This document shows, piece by piece, positions 1 to 7,912 of a stretch of 61,247 nucleotides of DNA. This DNA comes from JAVKSM01 sp039583705 (GTDB lineage Bacteria; Actinomycetota; Actinomycetes; Mycobacteriales; Pseudonocardiaceae): the NCBI GenBank assembly GCA_039583705.1, contig JAVKSM010000003.1:1-61247 (forward strand). The letters are read 5' to 3'. The notes beneath the pieces were generated by a model. It made no database searches and was not told where the DNA came from. It was given only the letters and a program-made list of their open reading frames with translations. Position numbers and translations under genes: made by a program. Numbering within the stretch: position 1 is the first letter of the stretch; each line of letters begins with the position of its first letter.

Positions 1-491
1 TGGTAGCGGGAGCTTTCGAGCGCTTCGAGGTAGCCCGTCCGCGCGTCGGAGTGATCCCGGGCGAACCGTTCGGTGAGCCGGATCGCCACCGGACCCAACA
101 CCTGCTCCGGCTCGGTGTCCGCGAGGCGGGCTTCGACACGAGCCTGCAGCACCTCCTGGTCACGGGCGTGGCCAAGGACGCCGCCCAACCACTTGAGGTC
201 CGCGGCGACCTCCCGGATCCGCTGCCGGTCGAGCACCGGACGGAAGGTGGCGAACGCCGACCGCAGCCGCCTGATCGCCACCCGCAGCCGGTGAACGGCG
301 TCCGGTTCCTCCGCGCGAATCTCCGACTCCAGGGCGGCGATCGCCTCGACCTGCTCCGCGACGTAGGCCGCCAGGACCGCTCCGACCGTCGAGCGCCGGG
401 ACAGCCGGTGGGGCACTGCGCCCGAGGCGGGCGCGGTGGGCGCGGTGGGCGCGGCGGGCGACGGCACAGGTGAGACGACAGGTGAAACCAT
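1..491 (-). CDS. CHAD domain protein, C-terminus beyond the window edge
   Basis: Reading leftwards from an ATG at 491 gives about 163 codons that run off position 1, so only the N-terminal part is present. After a Pro/Ala/Thr-rich start (three copies of a GGGCGCGGT-type 9-mer on the plus strand near 430-455) comes a helical segment with the CHAD hallmark DAVHRLRVAIRRLRSAF at about residues 66-82, then a second helical block with HARDQEVLQARVEARL. CHAD domains are all-helical, rich in conserved His and Arg, and bind polyphosphate or other polyanions. Whether the missing end carries another domain cannot be seen. The gene diverges from the small gene at 650. Confidence 0.85.
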   Translation of the reverse strand, partial: MVSPVVSPVPSPAAPTAPTAPASGAVPHRLSRRSTVGAVLAAYVAEQVEAIAALESEIRAEEPDAVHRLRVAIRRLRSAFATFRPVLDRQRIREVAADLKWLGGVLGHARDQEVLQARVEARLADTEPEQVLGPVAIRLTERFARDHSDARTGYLEALESSRY

Positions 492-649
492 GGCGTGATC
501 CTCGCAGCGGCGGCTCGGTCAGCGCCAGAAGGTGGCGGGCGGCCCGGTGGCACCATGGGAACAGCGTGCTCGCGCGGTCTCGCCGGGTGAACGTGACGTT
601 CCCGCCGCCCGGCGGCGTGGCCGTCAACGTGGTTTCGGGGAGGAGGATC

Positions 650-841
650 ATGAGCGACGACTCGCTCGAGGAGTACCGGAAGGCGCCGGCGGGATGGGAG
701 CTGGAGCAGGAACTCGAGGTGGCCGCGGAGGTCTACGGCCCCGAGCCCGAGGGGCTCCGCACGCCGCCGTCCGAGTTGAGCGACGAGGAGCTCCTGGAGC
801 GGTACCGAAAGCTTCTGGGGTTCGACTTGACATGGGAGTAG
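650..841 (+). CDS. Small acidic hypothetical protein, 63 aa
   Basis: I chose the ATG at 650 because a strong ribosome binding site (GGGGAGGAGG, 636-645) precedes it, although the frame is open further upstream. The product is acidic and probably soluble, with no membrane segment or signal peptide. It ends in a short helical motif, SDEELLERYRKLLGFDLTWE. I do not recognise a family. It diverges from the CHAD gene and runs towards the methyltransferase at 903-1628. Confidence 0.6.
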   Translation: MSDDSLEEYRKAPAGWELEQELEVAAEVYGPEPEGLRTPPSELSDEELLERYRKLLGFDLTWE

Positions 842-902
842 GCGGATTCCGCCCGGGCACCCAGCGAACTCGGCCGGTGAGGTCGTGGCCCCGTCTCGTG
901 GA

Positions 903-1628
903 TCACTGCCGGACGGCGAGAGCAAGGTAGCGGTCAGGGCCGTCGTCGAACGACCGGGGACGCCAACCGCTGGCTGCCAGCGCCACGGTGAGCAGCCCGG
1001 GATCGAGCGGGTCGTCCAGGGCCAGGTCACGGCCCTGGCGTGCGGCGAGCGCGGCTCGGCTCACGGGATGGAAGACGGCCAGACGCCCGCTCGGGCGGGT
1101 GACGCGCGCCAGCTCGACGAGCGCCGGGGCGAGGGTGGGCACGTGCGGGAGGTAGCCGGCCGCGAAGACCGCGTCGACCGCCGCCGCGGCCAGTGGCAGG
1201 CGCAGCCCGTCGGCGAGCAGCAGGGCCGCGACCCGGTCACGGCCCTTGGCCCGGGCGGCACCGAGCATCTCGGGAGTGATGTCGACAGCCAGGACATGGC
1301 CGGCTGAGCCGACGGCCGACCGGAGCAGGGGCAGCACCCGTCCGGTGCCCGAGGCGATGTCGAGCACCGTGCCGCCTGGCGGCGGATCCAGGTCGGCGAC
1401 GGCGGCCCGATACCTGGGCTCGTCGTCGGGGAACCGCTCCTCCCACCCTGCGGCCCGCAGGGCGAAGAAGGCGCGCGTCGCGTCCAGGTCCTGGTCGGGT
1501 CGGCCGGCCACGAGCCCGAAACCTACCCGCGCATCCCCCACCCGGATCCCGTCGGCGGCTGGGAAGCGCAGGAAAGCGCTGTTTGCGAGCCCGAGACCTC
1601 CGTTGCGCTCGGTGGTGGCCGCTCCCAC
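903..1628 (-). CDS. Class I SAM-dependent methyltransferase
   Basis: About 241 aa. The SAM-binding motif I is VLDIASGTGRVLPL at about residues 88-101. The acidic end of strand beta2 follows in HVLAVDITPEML, and motif IV-like hydrophobic strands follow at AVDAVFAAGYLPHV. The fold is that of small-molecule methyltransferases of the UbiE type, but nothing reveals the substrate. The first 45 residues are less typical, so translation may begin at a later codon. It diverges from the coiled-coil operon at 1753 and shows no obvious link to it. Confidence 0.75.
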   Translation of the reverse strand: MGAATTERNGGLGLANSAFLRFPAADGIRVGDARVGFGLVAGRPDQDLDATRAFFALRAAGWEERFPDDEPRYRAAVADLDPPPGGTVLDIASGTGRVLPLLRSAVGSAGHVLAVDITPEMLGAARAKGRDRVAALLLADGLRLPLAAAAVDAVFAAGYLPHVPTLAPALVELARVTRPSGRLAVFHPVSRAALAARQGRDLALDDPLDPGLLTVALAASGWRPRSFDDGPDRYLALAVRQ

Positions 1629-1752
1629 CGCGTCATGTTTGCGCCACGGGGGTGCGGGAAGGCGTCCCTCAGATCATGGTCAGCGGGGCGGTGGGCTCCG
1701 CTGCCGACACCCAATTGCCGGCTGAGCCGGCGGGAACCGAGAGGAGCGCCCC

Positions 1753-2469
1753 ATGGCAGCCGTCAAGCGGCCGCGGTTGCGTCTCACCGGTGACGTCCTG
1801 CTGGTCGTAGTGATCATCGCGGCGCTCGTCGTGGCCGCCGGCCTGCTCAACCAGGTCGCCTCGGAGGCCCAGAGCGTCGCCGGCCACGCCAAGGACGTCG
1901 CCACCAACACCCGTGGCATCAACGAGGACACCGACGCGATCCACCTGCTCGACCGTACCAACGGGTTGGCAGCGTCGATCCTGCAGTCGGCTCAGCCGCT
2001 GAACGGGGAGCTGAGCAGAACCGTCGACATGGCGGACAGCATCAACTCCAACGTCGGTTCCGTCAACGGCTCCGCACAGTCGATCAACGGCTCGGTGCGC
2101 GACATCAACTCCGCGGCGGCGGGCATCGAGAACCACGCGACGAGCATCCTCGGCACCTCGGGCGCGATCAACGGGACCGCCGGGGACATCAACGCCACGT
2201 CCGGCCACATCAACAGCCTGGCAGCGGCGATCCTCGACGTCTCCGGCCGGATCAACAACGACGTCCAGCAGATCAACCTGAACCTCGACGGCACCATCGC
2301 GATCGTCAACCGGATCCACGCCGACACCCAGAACCTCGTCTCCGCAGGGCTGCTCACCCGCAAGGAGGCGGCCTGCATCGACCAGGAGATCAGCATCCTG
2401 AAGCCCGCCTACCAGGGTGGGGCGTTCTGCCAGCAGTACCAGCAGACGGGAGCAGGCAATGGCAAGTGA
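1753..2469 (+). CDS. Membrane-anchored heptad-repeat protein A
   Basis: 238 aa. A basic N-terminus (KRPRLRL) precedes one membrane span at about residues 15-33, predicting an N-in protein with a large extracytoplasmic domain. From about residue 95 there are some fourteen consecutive 7-residue units starting Ile/Val-Asn (INSNVGS, VNGSAQS, INGSVRD, INGTAGD). Small hydrophobic residues recur at position 5, so the pattern fits a long coiled coil. Two cysteines lie near the C-terminus (EAACIDQE and GAFCQQY). The start has a good ribosome binding site, GAGAGGAG. It is the first gene of a three-gene operon of related proteins; its last 11 bases overlap the next gene. Family and function are unknown. 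Confidence 0.75.
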   Translation: MAAVKRPRLRLTGDVLLVVVIIAALVVAAGLLNQVASEAQSVAGHAKDVATNTRGINEDTDAIHLLDRTNGLAASILQSAQPLNGELSRTVDMADSINSNVGSVNGSAQSINGSVRDINSAAAGIENHATSILGTSGAINGTAGDINATSGHINSLAAAILDVSGRINNDVQQINLNLDGTIAIVNRIHADTQNLVSAGLLTRKEAACIDQEISILKPAYQGGAFCQQYQQTGAGNGK

Positions 2470-3238
2470 GGCATATCCGCTGTCGGTCCCGCCGGCGCGC
2501 GTCAAGGAGACCGAGGACAAGGTCTCCTACGTCAGCCGCTGGCTCTACGTCTGGATCGCGCTGCTCACCGCGGCCACGCTCACGGTCGTCGCCTTCCTGA
2601 TCATCATCGCGATCGCCCTGCACAACGTGAACGCGAACGTCGCCGTCGCCGACCGGCAGGTCGCCGCGGTGCGGGGCAACGTGTCGCTCCTGCCCGGGCA
2701 GGTCAACACGGTGAACAGTCATCTGGCCGCCATCAACGACAACCTGAAGAACATCCCCCACCGGGTCGACCAGGTCAACGGGTCGCTGGGCTCGGTGAAC
2801 AGCAGCCTGACCGTCACCCGAGGCTCATTGGCCGACACCGCGAACGTGTTGCACACCACGACCGGGTCACTGACCTCGACCAACGGCGCGCTCGGCACGA
2901 TCGACAGCTCGCTGCGCACCACCAGCGGGTCGCTGAAGGACACCGAATCGGTGCTGAGCTCGGTCCAGGGCACCGCCGGAAAGATCAACCAGACGCTCGT
3001 GACCGTCGACCGGTCTCCCAACGACCTGGACAACCTGCCGGTCACCGCCGGTGCCGCGGGCATCTACATGCGCGTCGCTCTCGCCAACGGCGTGCTCACC
3101 CCGGCCGAGCAGGACGCCGGCAACATCCTCAGCAGCCTGACCAACGTCAACCGGCACCTGAAGAGCACCTGCCAGGCCCTGGTCCCGCAGGTGCTCGGGC
3201 TGCTCCCGCCGAGGCCGGGGTTGGTGACCCCATGCTGA
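2459..3238 (+). CDS. Membrane-anchored heptad-repeat protein B
   Basis: 259 aa, same architecture as protein A. A cytoplasmic tail of about 28 residues is followed by one membrane span at about 30-54, then heptads such as VNGSLGS, VNSSLTV, TTGSLTS, TNGALGT and TSGSLKD with Leu/Val at position 5. A C-terminal region carries two cysteines (STCQAL, and the very last residue). I placed the start at ATG 2459, inside the end of protein A, because hydrophilic residues and then the span follow directly. The overlap implies translational coupling. No enzymatic motif is visible. The repeat resembles phage fibre or chemoreceptor-type coiled coils only in general character. Confidence 0.75.
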   Translation: MASEAYPLSVPPARVKETEDKVSYVSRWLYVWIALLTAATLTVVAFLIIIAIALHNVNANVAVADRQVAAVRGNVSLLPGQVNTVNSHLAAINDNLKNIPHRVDQVNGSLGSVNSSLTVTRGSLADTANVLHTTTGSLTSTNGALGTIDSSLRTTSGSLKDTESVLSSVQGTAGKINQTLVTVDRSPNDLDNLPVTAGAAGIYMRVALANGVLTPAEQDAGNILSSLTNVNRHLKSTCQALVPQVLGLLPPRPGLVTPC

Positions 3239-3924
3239 AGCGGATGCGGGACGTGCTGCACTCGCCGGACCGCAGCCGCGGCCTGGTCTACCTCAACCTG
3301 GTGCTCGTGGTCGCGTTCGTGCTGGTCGCCATCATCGAGCTGACCCGCACCTGGTTCGGCGCGATGCACATCACCGACAACCTCGCGGCGGTCAACACCC
3401 AGGCACGGGCCATCGCGCGGAACACCACGCAGGTCCAGCGGCTGGACCGCACCGTCAGCCTCACCAACCAGATCCGGCAGCAGACCCAGCCGCTGCCTCG
3501 GCAGGCCAACCAGGTCGAGGCGACGGTGACCGACATCAACGCCCAGGCGCAGCACATCCAGGCGACGGCGGGCGACGTCGATCACGGGGTGCGTGACGCC
3601 ACCACGGCCGCCGAGCACATCAACGCCACCGTGGCCCAGGTGCTCGCCACGGTGCGGAGCATCGAGGGCGACGCGGGGTCCATCCAGGGCAACGCCACCG
3701 GCATCAACCACAGCTTCGCGGCGCTGCTGCCGGTCGCGCAGATGATCAACGACGGACCGATGCCGTTCGGCGTCCAGAACATCGACCGCAACGTCGACAC
3801 GGTCATCACGCTGTCCCATGGCCTGGACGGCGACCTGGAGAACATCCTGGCCGAGGTGAACGACGTCGACCACCAGGCGACGTCGATCTGCCACGCCCTG
3901 CTCGTCAGCGGCCCAGGATGCTGA
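3232..3924 (+). CDS. Membrane-anchored coiled-coil protein C
   Basis: 230 aa and third gene of the operon, overlapping protein B by 7 bp. A short basic N-terminus precedes one span at about residues 19-37. A long helical extracytoplasmic region has IN/VN-type heptads (TVTDINAQAQHIQATAGDVD). The C-terminus again carries two cysteines (TSICHALL and the terminal Cys). The shared topology, repeat and cysteine pair indicate that A, B and C are paralogues. They may form a hetero-oligomeric, disulfide-linked stalk at the cell surface; that role is inference. The operon converges with the membrane-protein operon ending at 4001. Confidence 0.75.
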   Translation: MLKRMRDVLHSPDRSRGLVYLNLVLVVAFVLVAIIELTRTWFGAMHITDNLAAVNTQARAIARNTTQVQRLDRTVSLTNQIRQQTQPLPRQANQVEATVTDINAQAQHIQATAGDVDHGVRDATTAAEHINATVAQVLATVRSIEGDAGSIQGNATGINHSFAALLPVAQMINDGPMPFGVQNIDRNVDTVITLSHGLDGDLENILAEVNDVDHQATSICHALLVSGPGC

Positions 3925-4000
3925 CATGTCCACGACCCAGCCCATGTGCCACTCCGGGTGTCCCGACCTCCCGGCCCCTTCTCCTGCCAGGGTTGCCGGG

Positions 4001-4636
4001 TCACCCGCTCGGTCCTGGGTTCGGCGCCGCGGCCGGCAGCGCCTGGTAACTCTGGGCGACCTGGTCGAACAAGGGTGCGAGGGTGACGAAGTCGGTGTCC
4101 GGGAGCGCCTGGCAGACCAGCACGTCCAAGGTGGTCGGGCTGGCGAAGAGGAAGTAATGGGCGTGGATGCCGAACCGGCCGCTGCCGGGTTGGCCGAAAG
4201 TGTACAGGTAGTAGAAGCCCGGCATCCCGTTCAGCGTGATCGGCCGTTCGACCAGCACCCGCACGTCGCTGCCCCTCACCAGGGCGTCGGTCACCTGGTG
4301 GGCGCCGTCGAGGTGTGCAAGGTCGACAGGCTTTGCCAGTTGCACGATCCGGACCAGAACGGAGTCCTGCGAGGCGGGACCGGCGCGGAGCACCAGGGCC
4401 ACCTGCGGATCCGAGGATGGTAGGCGCTGCCAGCTCTGCGGGTAGGAGATGGCGAACCGGCCCTGCGGATCCTGGTAGCGCACGAAGACAGGGCCTTGGC
4501 TGGCCACCGGCGCCGCCTGCTCCGATCCGCCCCGCCCGCCCCATCCGAGGACCGTGAGGCCGAGCGTCGCCACCACGGCCGTGCCGAGCGCGACCGCGGT
4601 GAGCGCGAGCAGCCACCGGGTCCGGTGCCTGCGCAT
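4001..4636 (-). CDS. Membrane-anchored protein with PsbP/Mog1-like extracytoplasmic domain
   Basis: About 211 aa from the ATG at 4636. A basic N-terminus (RRHRTR) and one span at about residues 8-31 come first. An extracellular domain starting VRYQDPQGRFAISYPQSWQR follows; that opening is typical of PsbP/Mog1-like folds such as LpqN-type proteins. It ends with a Pro/Ala tail. The start lies in a TGATG overlap with a possible stop of the preceding gene, which supports coupling. It is the last gene of the leftward membrane-protein operon. A partner-binding role at the outer membrane face is inferred from the fold only. Confidence 0.7.
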   Translation of the reverse strand: MRRHRTRWLLALTAVALGTAVVATLGLTVLGWGGRGGSEQAAPVASQGPVFVRYQDPQGRFAISYPQSWQRLPSSDPQVALVLRAGPASQDSVLVRIVQLAKPVDLAHLDGAHQVTDALVRGSDVRVLVERPITLNGMPGFYYLYTFGQPGSGRFGIHAHYFLFASPTTLDVLVCQALPDTDFVTLAPLFDQVAQSYQALPAAAPNPGPSG

Positions 4637-4898
4637 CACCCGCTCCGACCGCTCGGCGCCGGGCGCGTTGCAGCTCGTGCTCCACGCCGGTGACGACACG
4701 GTCCAACTCGGCGTTCAGCCGCCGTGCGGCGGGGTCGACACGGGTGGTCTGCGTCTCGGCGTCGCGCGCGAGGGCACTCACCCGCCTCAGGACGGCGGCG
4801 ATGCCGTCGAGCAGCACCGTGATCCGGATGAGGAAGAGCGCCAGCGAGGCGACCACCAGGAACACGACGAGCACGGTGAGCGCCAGCCGTAACGTCAT
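4636..4898 (-). CDS. Single-span coiled-coil membrane protein, reading frame disturbed near its end
   Basis: Starts at ATG 4898 after a strong GGGAGGAGAAG ribosome binding site. An N-terminal span (ALTVLVVFLVVASLALFLI, residues 6-24) is followed by a helical, charged region (DAETQTTRVDPAARRLNAEL). This frame has no stop until 3582, far inside neighbouring genes, which is implausible. Another frame ends with TGA at 4638-4636, exactly overlapping the ATG of the next gene. A one-base indel between about 4640 and 4690 would restore a protein of about 87 aa. A sequencing error or a real frameshift is therefore likely. Confidence 0.55.
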
Positions 4899-4962
4899 CG
4901 CGCTTCTCCTCCCTCAAGCCGTATGGCCTGGGCTGTCTGGCCAGGCCGGGTGGCCTGTCGGC

Positions 4963-5208
4963 CTAGGACTCGACGTTCGCGCGGAGCCGTCCGGCGGCGG
5001 CGGCCACGTCGTCCAGCCCGGCGATGGCCGCCGTATTGGCGCCGACCGCATCCGCGACCGTCCCCAGCTCCTTGACGTTGCGGTCGATGTCCTTGACCAG
5101 GCTGACCAGCAACGACAGCAGGATGACGACCACGCCGAGGATGGCGAAACCCAACCCGATCGACAGCCACCAGAAGTCCACGTAGTCCGAAGCGAGCGCG
5201 AGCGTCAC
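4963..5208 (-). CDS. Small single-span membrane protein, 81 aa
   Basis: GTG start at 5208, overlapping the stop of the previous gene by four bases (GTGA), so the two are coupled. A span at about residues 14-38 (LSIGLGFAILGVVVILLSLL) is followed by an amphipathic helix containing VKDIDRNVKELGTVADAVGA. The architecture resembles the DUF948-type proteins seen with cell-envelope machinery, but I cannot assign a family. Length and arrangement match its operon neighbours, suggesting assembly into one membrane complex. Confidence 0.65.
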   Translation of the reverse strand: MTLALASDYVDFWWLSIGLGFAILGVVVILLSLLVSLVKDIDRNVKELGTVADAVGANTAAIAGLDDVAAAAGRLRANVES

Positions 5209-5462
5209 CGTGCCCCCCGCTGTGCTCGGATCCGGGCCAGCGCCTCCGCGGCCTCGTCCAGCCCACCGGCGAGCGCGCCCACCTGCTGCAGCGACGCGGT
5301 CCGCAGGCGGAGGTCATCCAACGCCTCGGTGATCCGCAGTGCCCCGGAGCCGCTCCGGCGGGCGAACATCAGGATCACCGCGACGAGGGCCACGACCAGG
5401 AGGACGACCACCGCGGTCACGATGTATCCGACGTACCACGCGGTCAGTGGCGGCTCAGGCAT
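5205..5462 (-). CDS. Small single-span membrane protein, 85 aa
   Basis: ATG start at 5462 with GAGG about 8 bases upstream. It overlaps the upstream gene by 8 bp and the downstream gene by 4 bp. The order is a short outside or periplasmic N-terminus, a span at about residues 9-32 (IVTAVVVLLVVALVAVIL), then an arginine-rich turn (ARRSGSG) and a cytoplasmic-type helix with heptad leucines (LDDLRLRTASLQQVGAL). The positive-inside rule predicts the opposite orientation to proteins A-C. Function unknown. Confidence 0.65.
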   Translation of the reverse strand: MPEPPLTAWYVGYIVTAVVVLLVVALVAVILMFARRSGSGALRITEALDDLRLRTASLQQVGALAGGLDEAAEALARIRAQRGAR

Positions 5463-6036
5463 GTCTGCCTCGTTCCTGTGCGCTTTGCCCGTGAACGGTG
5501 CCGACACCAGCCTCGCGCAACCTTTCGGCGATAGCCGTGACGTCGTGGCGGATCTCCCCCACCGTGGGTTCGAGCGGCTCCGCTTCCCGGGTGACCGCCT
5601 GGATCCCGGTGAGGACGGTGCCGAGCGCGCCGCTCACNNNNNNNNNNNNNNNNNNNNNNNNNNNNNNNNNNNNNNNNNNNNNNNNNNNNNNNNNNNNNNN
5701 NNNNNNNNNNNNNNNNNNNNNNNNNNNNNNNNNNNNNACCCACGGCGGACGGGCGGGAGCGGGCAGCCACGGAGCGGGCGGCTTGCCCATCACGTCGGCA
5801 AGTTCGGCGACCGACCCGCGGAGGGCTCTCACCCGCTGCCGAGTGCCGTCCAGCACCCCCAGGCCTTCGGCGCCTGCGATGAGCCCACCGCTGTGCGTGA
5901 CGATGTCGTCCACCGACCGCTTGGCGGCCTGGGCTCGTCGGACCAGCCGCTGCGCGACCACGACGACCGCCGGGATGACGACGGCGAACAGCATCGCGTT
6001 GGCGAACCACCACAGCGCCACCTCGCTCACCTCCAC
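5455..6036 (-). CDS. Membrane-anchored helical protein interrupted by an assembly gap
   Basis: First gene of the leftward operon. One span lies at about residues 8-28 (LWWFANAMLFAVVIPAVVVV). A long basic helix follows (RLVRRAQAAKRSVDDIVTHS) and a helical segment that enters the N gap at 5737. After the gap the frame resumes with helical sequence (GALGTVLTGIQAVTREAEPL) and ends at 5455. Because the gap length is arbitrary, continuity across it is an assumption and the true size is unknown. The helix pattern resembles the other members of this cluster. No catalytic motif is visible. Confidence 0.55.
   Translation of the reverse strand: MEVSEVALWWFANAMLFAVVIPAVVVVAQRLVRRAQAAKRSVDDIVTHSGGLIAGAEGLGVLDGTRQRVRALRGSVAELADVMGKPPAPWLPAPARPPWXXXXXXXXXXXXXXXXXXXXXXXXXXXXXXXXXXVSGALGTVLTGIQAVTREAEPLEPTVGEIRHDVTAIAERLREAGVGTVHGQSAQERGRHA
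5638..5737. other. Assembly gap, 100 N
   Basis: Exactly 100 undetermined bases, the conventional filler for a scaffold gap of unknown size. It interrupts the gene at 5455-6036, and more sequence than 100 bp may be missing. Confidence 0.95.
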
Positions 6037-6146
6037 TCAAGGTAGGTCGTGGTGGTGGCGGGACCGCGGGCCAGCCTCGCAGCCCGTCGGCAATCTCGCC
6101 CACGGCTCGCATACCCGGGAATCGTCGGCCTAACCGCAGGGCGTAC

Positions 6147-6180
6147 CCTGCCCGGGGTAACATCACCCGCCCCGGGCAGG
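6147..6180. terminator. GC-rich hairpin after cimA
   Basis: The arms CCTGCCCGGGG (6147-6157) and CCCCGGGCAGG (6170-6180) are perfectly complementary over 11 bp around a 12-base loop. It lies 29 bp past the cimA stop, upstream of the membrane-protein operon read in the same direction. There is no U-run, so it would be a non-canonical terminator or an RNA-stabilising end. The rest of 6037-6208 holds no other recognisable element. Confidence 0.5.
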
Positions 6181-6208
6181 CTCAGGTCACAGCCGTCTGG
6201 TGTCCGGT

Positions 6209-7849
6209 TCAGCGCACGGCATAGTCCGGCTCGCGCAGCGGTTCCCGGTGGCGCAGCGCGGCGTAGGCCAGAGCGTCGACCAGCGCCAGCCACGAGGCCT
6301 CGACGACGTTGCCGTGCACGCCCACGGTGGTCCACGTCCCGGCGGGGTCGGCGGTGTTCACCAGCACCCGGGTCACCGCGTCCGTGCCGTGTCCGCCGTC
6401 GAGGATGCGTACCTTGTAGTCGGCCAGCTCGACGACGTCGAGCCAGGGGTGATAGGCGCGCAACGCCTGCCGCAACGCCGCGTCCAGCGCGTTGACCGGC
6501 CCGTTGCCCTCCGCTGTGGCGATCGTGCGCCAGTCGCCGACGAGCACCTTCACGGTCGCCTCGGCCACCACCGTCCCGTTCGGGCAATGCTCGACGATCA
6601 CCCGGTAGGACTCCAGCTCGAATGGGTGGGGCGCAGCCAGGCCGTCCAGCTCCGAGCGCAGCAACAGCTCGAAGGAGGCGTCCGCGGCCTCGAATGACCA
6701 CCCCCGCGCCTCCAGGTCCTTGACCTGCTCCACGACGCGGCTCACCGCGCCGGTCCGGCCGGCCAGGTCGAGCCCGAGCTCGGCTCCCTTGAGCTCGATG
6801 CTCGCCCGGCCGGCCATCTCGGTGACCAGCACGCGCTGGGAGTTGCCGACCACCGCGGGGTTCAGGTGGTTGTACAGCTCCGGGTCGACCTTGATCGCGC
6901 TCGCGTGCAGCCCCGCCTTGTGGGCGAAGGCCGACGACCCGACGTAGGCCTGGTGGGAGTCGGGTGCGATGTTGGCGATCTCGGCCAGTGCGTGGCTGGT
7001 CCTGGTCAGCTCGGCCAGGCAGCCCTCGGGCAGCACCGGCATGCCGAGCTTGGTGACGAGGTTGCCGACGGTGCCGAACAGGTCGGCGTTGCCGGCCCGC
7101 TCGCCGTAGCCGTTGGCCGTGCACTGCACGTGCGTGGCGCCCGTCTGGACCGCGGCGACGCTGTTGGCGACCGCGCAACCGGTGTCGTCCTGGCAATGGA
7201 TGCCCAGCCGGAACCCGGTGCGCTCCTTGACCTCCGCGACCACCGCGGCGAGCCGCAGTGGGAGCATCCCGCCGTTGGTGTCGCACAGCACCACGACATC
7301 GGCGCCGACGCGCACGGCGGCCTCCAGCACCCGCAGACCGTGGTCGGGGTCGAAGGCGTAGCCGTCGAAGAAGTGCTCGGCGTCGAGGAACACGCGGCGG
7401 CCCTCCGCGACGAGCAGGGCGACGGTGTCGGTGACCATCGCCAGGTTCTCCTCGACGGTGGTGCGCAACGCGCGCTCGACGTGGCGCCGGTCGGACTTGG
7501 CGACCAGGGTCACGACCGGGGCCGCCGAGTCGAGCAGCGCCCGCACCTGCGGGTCCGCGGCGGCCGTCGTGCCGGGTCGACGGGTGGAACCGAACGCGAC
7601 GAGCGCCGCGTGCGCCAGCTCCAGCTCGCCGGCGGCCGCGCGGGCGAAGAACTCGGTGTCCTTGGGCAGGGCACCGGGCCACCCACCTTCGATGAAACCG
7701 ACGCCCAGCTCGTCCAGCGTGCGCGCGACCAGCAGCTTGTCGGCCACCGAGTAGCTCACGCCCTCCCGCTGGGCGCCGTCGCGCAGGGTCGTGTCGTACA
7801 GGTGGAAGGCGTCGCCGAGCGGCGTTCCGGCCGGGGCGGTGCGGGCCAT
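6209..7849 (-). CDS. cimA: Citramalate synthase (HMGL/2-isopropylmalate synthase family)
   Basis: 546 aa. Condenses acetyl-CoA and pyruvate to citramalate, a threonine-independent entry to 2-oxobutyrate and isoleucine. The DRE-TIM metallolyase barrel begins YDTTLRDGAQREGVSYS at about residues 18-34. The metal-binding HxH-type region is seen in GIHCQDDTGCAVANS, and GYGERAGNAD matches the family signature. The C-terminal 150 residues match the LeuA-type dimerisation/allosteric domain. Length and the FIEGGWPGALPKD motif fit the CimA type rather than LeuA or homocitrate synthase. GAGGAG precedes the ATG. A terminator-like hairpin lies just upstream, and leuB is the next gene upstream on this strand. 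Confidence 0.88.
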   Translation of the reverse strand: MARTAPAGTPLGDAFHLYDTTLRDGAQREGVSYSVADKLLVARTLDELGVGFIEGGWPGALPKDTEFFARAAAGELELAHAALVAFGSTRRPGTTAAADPQVRALLDSAAPVVTLVAKSDRRHVERALRTTVEENLAMVTDTVALLVAEGRRVFLDAEHFFDGYAFDPDHGLRVLEAAVRVGADVVVLCDTNGGMLPLRLAAVVAEVKERTGFRLGIHCQDDTGCAVANSVAAVQTGATHVQCTANGYGERAGNADLFGTVGNLVTKLGMPVLPEGCLAELTRTSHALAEIANIAPDSHQAYVGSSAFAHKAGLHASAIKVDPELYNHLNPAVVGNSQRVLVTEMAGRASIELKGAELGLDLAGRTGAVSRVVEQVKDLEARGWSFEAADASFELLLRSELDGLAAPHPFELESYRVIVEHCPNGTVVAEATVKVLVGDWRTIATAEGNGPVNALDAALRQALRAYHPWLDVVELADYKVRILDGGHGTDAVTRVLVNTADPAGTWTTVGVHGNVVEASWLALVDALAYAALRHREPLREPDYAVR

Positions 7850-7879
7850 CGGGCGTTCTCCTCAAGTCGTCGGGCAAAC

Positions 7880-7912
7880 AAAAAGACCCCCCGCAAGGGA
7901 TGCGGAAGGTCT
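7880..7912 (-). promoter_or_regulatory. Attenuator-like hairpin in the cimA leader
   Basis: Read leftwards, AGACCTTCCGC pairs with GCGGGGGGTCT over 11 bp (two G-U pairs) around a 7-base loop and is followed directly by TTTTT. This is a complete intrinsic terminator lying 31 bases before the cimA ATG on the coding strand, the position expected for transcription attenuation. No branched-chain-codon leader peptide is obvious upstream, so the signal it senses is unknown. Confidence 0.65.

Noticed and set aside
3582..4635. Long leftward open frame continuing the 4898 gene
   Set aside because: It covers real genes in other frames on both strands, and its composition beyond about 4640 is Arg/Gly/Pro-rich shadow sequence typical of GC-rich antisense frames.
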